From Nitriliruptoraceae bacterium (GTDB taxonomy: Bacteria > Actinomycetota > Nitriliruptoria > Nitriliruptorales > Nitriliruptoraceae), in NCBI GenBank assembly GCA_007123425.1, contig SKLC01000369.1, positions 1 through 8,466 on the forward strand: DNA of 8,466 nucleotides, given 5' to 3'. The notes under the pieces are model-generated. The model saw only the letters and a list, made by a program, of their open reading frames with translations, was not told the origin of the DNA and made no database searches. Below, piece by piece: positions 5,638 to 8,466 of this stretch. How positions within the stretch are numbered: the first letter of the stretch is position 1; every line of letters starts with the position of its first letter. A program made the translations under genes and the position numbers.

Positions 5638-6300
5638 GTGTACGTCGTGATCGCCGGCGGCGGCAAGATCGGCCGCTACATCGCCCGGGACCTCGTGGAG
5701 AAGGGCCACGAGGCCACGATCGTCGAGCGCATCGGCAGCCGCTGCGAGCACCTGGTGGCCGAGACCGACGTGCTGGTGATCGAGGGCGACGCCTGCGACG
5801 TCGCCTACCTCGAGCAGGCCCACACCGACCGCGCCGACGTCTTCGTCTCCACCACCCACGAGGACGACGACAACCTGGTCGCCGCCCAGCTGGCCAAGAT
5901 CGAGTTCGGCGTGCCGCGCGCGATCGCGCGGGTGAACACCCCGAAGAACGTCGAGATCTTCGAGGCGCTGGGCATCGAGCCGGTCTCCTCCACGCGCCTG
6001 ATCTCCGAGCTGCTCGAGAACGAGTTCTCGGTCGGCGAGCTCATCCACCTCACCTCGCTCAAGGGCGGACGCGTCCAGCTGGTCGAGCTGCGCATCCCCG
6101 ACGGGCCGGGCGCACCGAAGCCGCGGGCGGTCCAGGACCTCGACCTGCCCGTGGAGGCGGTGCTGGTCGCGGTGTTCCGCGGCAGCGAGACCGTGATCCC
6201 CCACGGCGCGACTGAGCTGCTGCCCGGCGACGAGGTGGTCGCCCTGACCACGCCGGACCTCGAGGAGCGGCTCACGCGCGTGCTGCTGGGGCGGCGCTGA
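5638..6300 (+). CDS. trkA: TrkA-family K+ uptake regulatory subunit 2 (CeoC-like RCK protein)
   Basis: A 220-aa second RCK subunit, paralogous to the preceding gene and likely to form hetero- or parallel homo-oligomers with it below TrkH. RCK_N (about 1-120) opens VYVVIAGGGKIGRYIARDL, with GGGKIG at 7-12; strand 2 ends in Glu30 (ATIVERI) where the first paralogue has Asp31, and an EGDACD motif follows (49-54). RCK_C is about 145-215 (VQLVELRIPDG to PGDEVVALTT). The GTG start at 5638 is preceded by AGGAAGG (5623-5629) at eight bases, inside the end of the upstream gene. The stop TGA (6298-6300) overlaps the ATG of the next small gene as TGATG. Order and lengths match mycobacterial ceoB-ceoC. 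The two proteins clearly diverged in the nucleotide pocket, so they may respond to different ligands. Confidence 0.92.
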   Translation: MYVVIAGGGKIGRYIARDLVEKGHEATIVERIGSRCEHLVAETDVLVIEGDACDVAYLEQAHTDRADVFVSTTHEDDDNLVAAQLAKIEFGVPRAIARVNTPKNVEIFEALGIEPVSSTRLISELLENEFSVGELIHLTSLKGGRVQLVELRIPDGPGAPKPRAVQDLDLPVEAVLVAVFRGSETVIPHGATELLPGDEVVALTTPDLEERLTRVLLGRR

Positions 6301-6431
6301 TGGCCGACCGCCGCCCCGACCATCCCCTGCGCGAGCACGCGCGCGGCGTGCTCTACGTCGTGGTGCTCGCCGGGGCCGTGCTGCTCGCCGGGCTGACCAT
6401 CATGGCCCTGTTCGTGTGGGCCGTGGCGTGA
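6300..6431 (+). CDS. 43-aa single-pass membrane protein in the trk operon, unknown function
   Basis: A small open frame that exactly fills the space between trkA2 and trkH. Its ATG overlaps the trkA2 stop (TGATG, 6298-6302) and its TGA (6429-6431) overlaps the trkH GTG (GTGA, 6428-6431). The protein starts with a basic segment (MADRRPDHPLREHARG) followed by one hydrophobic stretch of about 26 residues (17-42: VLYVVVLAGAVLLAGLTIMA and FVWAV), so it is predicted to be single-pass with the N-terminus in the cytoplasm. Of 43 codons only one (CAT) has A or T in the third position, which matches the real genes here. A weak GGGGCGG (6288-6294) precedes it. trkH has no good Shine-Dalgarno, so translation of this small gene probably feeds trkH by coupling. 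It may be an accessory subunit of the transporter, by analogy with KdpF in the Kdp system, or serve only for coupling. I do not recognise a family. Confidence 0.75.
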   Translation: MADRRPDHPLREHARGVLYVVVLAGAVLLAGLTIMALFVWAVA

Positions 6432-7951
6432 GCGTGATCCTGCGGCCCGGCGCCGACGACCTGCGCCTGATCGGCTTCTACCTCGGCCGGGTGCTCCTGG
6501 GGCTCGGCCTGGTGATGCTGGTGCCCACCGGGGTGGCGGTCGCGGCCGGCGAGTGGAACTCGGCGAGCGCGTTCGTGGTGGGCGCGAGCCTGTGCGTGAT
6601 CATCGGCGCGGCCAGCGACGCGAAGCTGGCCACCCGCCGCTCGCTGACCTGGGCACACGGGATGGTCATCACGGCGCTTGCCTGGGTCATCGGCGCGATC
6701 TTCGCCGGCATCCCGATGTATCTCTCGGGACGGTTCGACAGCCCCCTGGACGCGCTGTTCGAGGGGATGTCGGCGCTGACCACCACCGGCATGTCGGTGA
6801 TCCACGATCTCGACCACACGCCGCTGTCGGAGGACCTGTACCGGCACCTGCTGCAGTTCGTCGGCGGGCAGGGGATCGTCATCGTCGTGCTGTCGCTGTT
6901 CGCCGCCGGCGGTGCCCGCATCGCCAGCCTCTACACCTCGGAGGCCCGCGAGGAGCGCATCCTGCCCAACTTCATCCGGGCCGCCCGCTTCATCCTGCTG
7001 GTCGCCGGCACCTTCCTGGTCCTGGGGACCGCGGCGCTGTTCGTGGCGCTGCTGGTCGCCGGCTTCGAGCCGGGCCGCGCCTTCTACCACGCGATCAACC
7101 TGTTCTTCGCCTCCTTCGACACCGGCGGCTTCTCGGTCATGCAGTCGTCGATGATGTACTACCACTCGCTCTCGGTCGAGATCGTGGTGATGGTGCTGAT
7201 GATCGCCGGCACGATCTCCTTCGGGCTGCACTTCGCCCTGTGGCGCGGCAACCCCCGCGAGCTGCTGCGCCACCTCGAGTCGAGGACCCTGGCCGCGACC
7301 TCCCTGGTCTTCCTCGTCGTGCTGTGCTTCGGGCTGCTCTACGCCGGGACCTACTCCGACCTGGAGTCGATGTTCCGCAAGGGCCTGTTCACCCTCGTCT
7401 CGGCGGTGACCTCCACCGGCCACCAGGTCAACGTCGGCGACACCTACCTCACCGACTGGGGCGTGATGGCGCCCGCGGCCATCGTCGGCGCGATGGCGAT
7501 CGGCGGCATGGCCTCGTCCACGGCCGGAGGCATCAAGGCGATGCGGGTGGGGCTGGCGATCAAGACGCTGTTCCACGACATCCGGCGGATCCTGCTTCCG
7601 GAGTCGGCCGTCCAGGTCACCACCTACCACGCCGGCGGCCGCCGGCGGATCCTGCGCGACGAGACCTCGCGCGCGGCGACGACCGTCCTGCTGCTGTTCA
7701 TCGTCACCTACCTCATCGGCGCGATGGCGGCCCTGGCCTACGGCGAGCACGACATCACCCAGACCCTGTTCGAGGCCGTGTCGGTGGGCTCCAACATCGG
7801 CATCTCGATCGGCGTGGTGTCGCCGGAGATGCCCAACGGGCTGATGGGCATCTACATCGTCATGATGTGGCTGGGGCGTCTCGAGTTCGTGGCGGTGTTC
7901 GCGCTGCTGGGCTACCTCGTCTCGCTGGCGCGCGGGCGGGCCAAGGCATGA
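6428..7951 (+). CDS. trkH: Trk-type potassium uptake channel subunit TrkH
   Basis: A 507-aa membrane pore protein of the SKT (TrkH/KtrB/HKT) superfamily that conducts K+ into the cell together with TrkA. The four pore loops, one per repeat, are visible: ALTTTGMSV (116-124), SFDTGGFSV (229-237), AVTSTGHQV (326-334) and SVGSNIGISIG (452-462). Each keeps the filter glycine (Gly121, Gly234, Gly331, Gly458), the pattern expected for a K+-selective pore. The gating intramembrane loop of the third repeat appears as AIGGMASSTAGGIKAMR (357-373). A cytoplasmic basic segment (about 378-412) joins repeats three and four, and the C-terminus has the family-typical MMWLGRLEFVAVFALL (479-494). The start is taken at GTG 6428, which forms a GTGA overlap with the small gene before it; an in-frame GTG four codons earlier (6416) is possible. 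No strong ribosome-binding site is present, which suggests translational coupling. Its TGA (7949-7951) overlaps the ATG of the following gene. Confidence 0.95.
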   Translation: MSVILRPGADDLRLIGFYLGRVLLGLGLVMLVPTGVAVAAGEWNSASAFVVGASLCVIIGAASDAKLATRRSLTWAHGMVITALAWVIGAIFAGIPMYLSGRFDSPLDALFEGMSALTTTGMSVIHDLDHTPLSEDLYRHLLQFVGGQGIVIVVLSLFAAGGARIASLYTSEAREERILPNFIRAARFILLVAGTFLVLGTAALFVALLVAGFEPGRAFYHAINLFFASFDTGGFSVMQSSMMYYHSLSVEIVVMVLMIAGTISFGLHFALWRGNPRELLRHLESRTLAATSLVFLVVLCFGLLYAGTYSDLESMFRKGLFTLVSAVTSTGHQVNVGDTYLTDWGVMAPAAIVGAMAIGGMASSTAGGIKAMRVGLAIKTLFHDIRRILLPESAVQVTTYHAGGRRRILRDETSRAATTVLLLFIVTYLIGAMAALAYGEHDITQTLFEAVSVGSNIGISIGVVSPEMPNGLMGIYIVMMWLGRLEFVAVFALLGYLVSLARGRAKA

Positions 7952-8466
7952 GCAGCCAGCGCCGACCGGGAGACGAGCACGGCCGGGGGCCAGCGCGCCG
8001 CGGGCGGCCACCGTCGCGCCGCGGGCCCACACGGTGGCTGCTGGTCACGCCCCTGATCGGCCTGCTCGTGGTGATCGTCGGCGTGATCGCGCTCGAGGCG
8101 AGCGCGCCGCAGGTGGAGCCCGACGACAGCCTGCGGGTCGAGGTGCCCCCGCTGGGCCTCGAGGACGAGACCGAGTGCGTGCGCCGCGCCGACGCCGAGT
8201 TCGCGCAGGAGGTCCGCGAGGACTTCTCCGACGGGGCCCGGGTCAGCTCGACCCAGGTCAACCTCTGCCCCGCCGCCTTCGACGACCGGGAGGTCACCTA
8301 CGTCGGCGAGGTCGTCGGCGAGCTGCTGCCCCGCGAGGGCGGCGCGTGGGCCTGGGTCAACGACGACCGCTACGCGCTCGAGGTCGGGCCGCTGGTCGGC
8401 CATCGGGAGCGCGCCGGGTTCAACACCGGCCTGGCGGTGTGGCTGCCCGACGGCCTGCACGAGGAG
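7948..8466 (+). CDS. Membrane-anchored protein of unknown function, possible OB-fold domain (3' end outside window)
   Basis: The first 173 codons of a gene still open at the window edge. Its ATG overlaps the trkH stop (ATGA, 7948-7951), so it belongs to the trk operon. A very Arg/Pro-rich N-terminus (1-29, eleven Arg) is followed by one membrane helix (30-49, WLLVTPLIGLLVVIVGVIAL), predicting N-in topology with the rest outside the membrane. Two cysteines (77 and 107) lie in the extracytoplasmic part and could form a disulfide. Residues about 115-173 (TYVGEVVGELLPREGGAWAW, VNDDRYALEVGPLVG, then FNTGLAVWLPDGL) look like a beta-rich domain and remind me of actinobacterial OB-fold-like proteins with a 'vNDD.Ya...G.lag...G.NsGi.vwlP' pattern; this is from memory and unverified. 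Third positions are nearly all G or C, as in the other genes. The function is unknown; position suggests a link to K+ transport or to the cell envelope. Confidence 0.7.
   Translation, partial: MSSQRRPGDEHGRGPARRGRPPSRRGPTRWLLVTPLIGLLVVIVGVIALEASAPQVEPDDSLRVEVPPLGLEDETECVRRADAEFAQEVREDFSDGARVSSTQVNLCPAAFDDREVTYVGEVVGELLPREGGAWAWVNDDRYALEVGPLVGHRERAGFNTGLAVWLPDGLHEE

Noticed and set aside
6416..6427. trkH starting at GTG 6416
   Set aside because: It remains possible, but it adds only four residues and lacks a ribosome-binding site, while GTG 6428 forms the GTGA overlap in keeping with the other junctions of the operon.
1..8466. tRNA, rRNA, CRISPR, insertion sequence or frameshifted gene
   Set aside because: No cloverleaf, repeat-spacer pattern, transposase or terminal inverted repeats were seen, and every family-recognised gene reads through without interruption.

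Overview
The window is very GC-rich, with third codon positions almost entirely G or C, frequent GTG starts, tightly overlapping genes and TANNNT-type -10 motifs. This fits a high-GC actinobacterium (Actinomycetota). The adjacent pair of single-RCK TrkA proteins resembles CeoB/CeoC of Mycobacterium, and an RNase D-like gene lies nearby in both, as far as I recall the mycobacterial map. I cannot place the genus.

Layout. (1) 2-358 (+) is the 3' end of a ribonuclease D-like gene carrying the HRDC domain. (2) 416-2041 (+) encodes a CPA2-type (KefB/KefC-like) cation:proton antiporter with a C-terminal RCK_N/TrkA_N domain. (3) A 36-bp gap separates it from the convergent ispH at 2078-3034 (-), the last enzyme of the MEP isoprenoid pathway. 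(4) nhaP2-type K+/H+ antiporter, 3101-4741 (-), lies upstream of ispH on the same strand. (5) A 212-bp divergent intergenic region (4742-4953) holds a candidate promoter and a strong leader hairpin. (6) On the + strand, 4954 to the window end is a compact Trk potassium-uptake operon: trkA1 (CeoB-like), trkA2 (CeoC-like), a 43-aa single-pass membrane protein, trkH, and a membrane-anchored protein of unknown function that runs off the window.

Working together. Most of the window concerns potassium homeostasis. TrkH plus two different RCK subunits should import K+. The divergently transcribed NhaP2-type antiporter (with RCK_C) and the CPA2 antiporter (with RCK_N) should exchange cations for protons, mainly outward. 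Four proteins therefore carry RCK modules, which bind nucleotides (NAD(H), ATP/ADP) or, for some RCK_C domains, c-di-AMP.

The best candidates for something undescribed are the 43-codon membrane protein translationally coupled between trkA2 and trkH, and the trk leader RNA. The leader has an 11-bp perfect hairpin, a competing 9-bp helix, and a copy of the anti-loop 7-mer lying on the trkA1 start codon. No tRNA, rRNA, CRISPR array, insertion sequence or attachment site was seen. The only gene-free stretches are short (57, 36, 66 and 212 bp).
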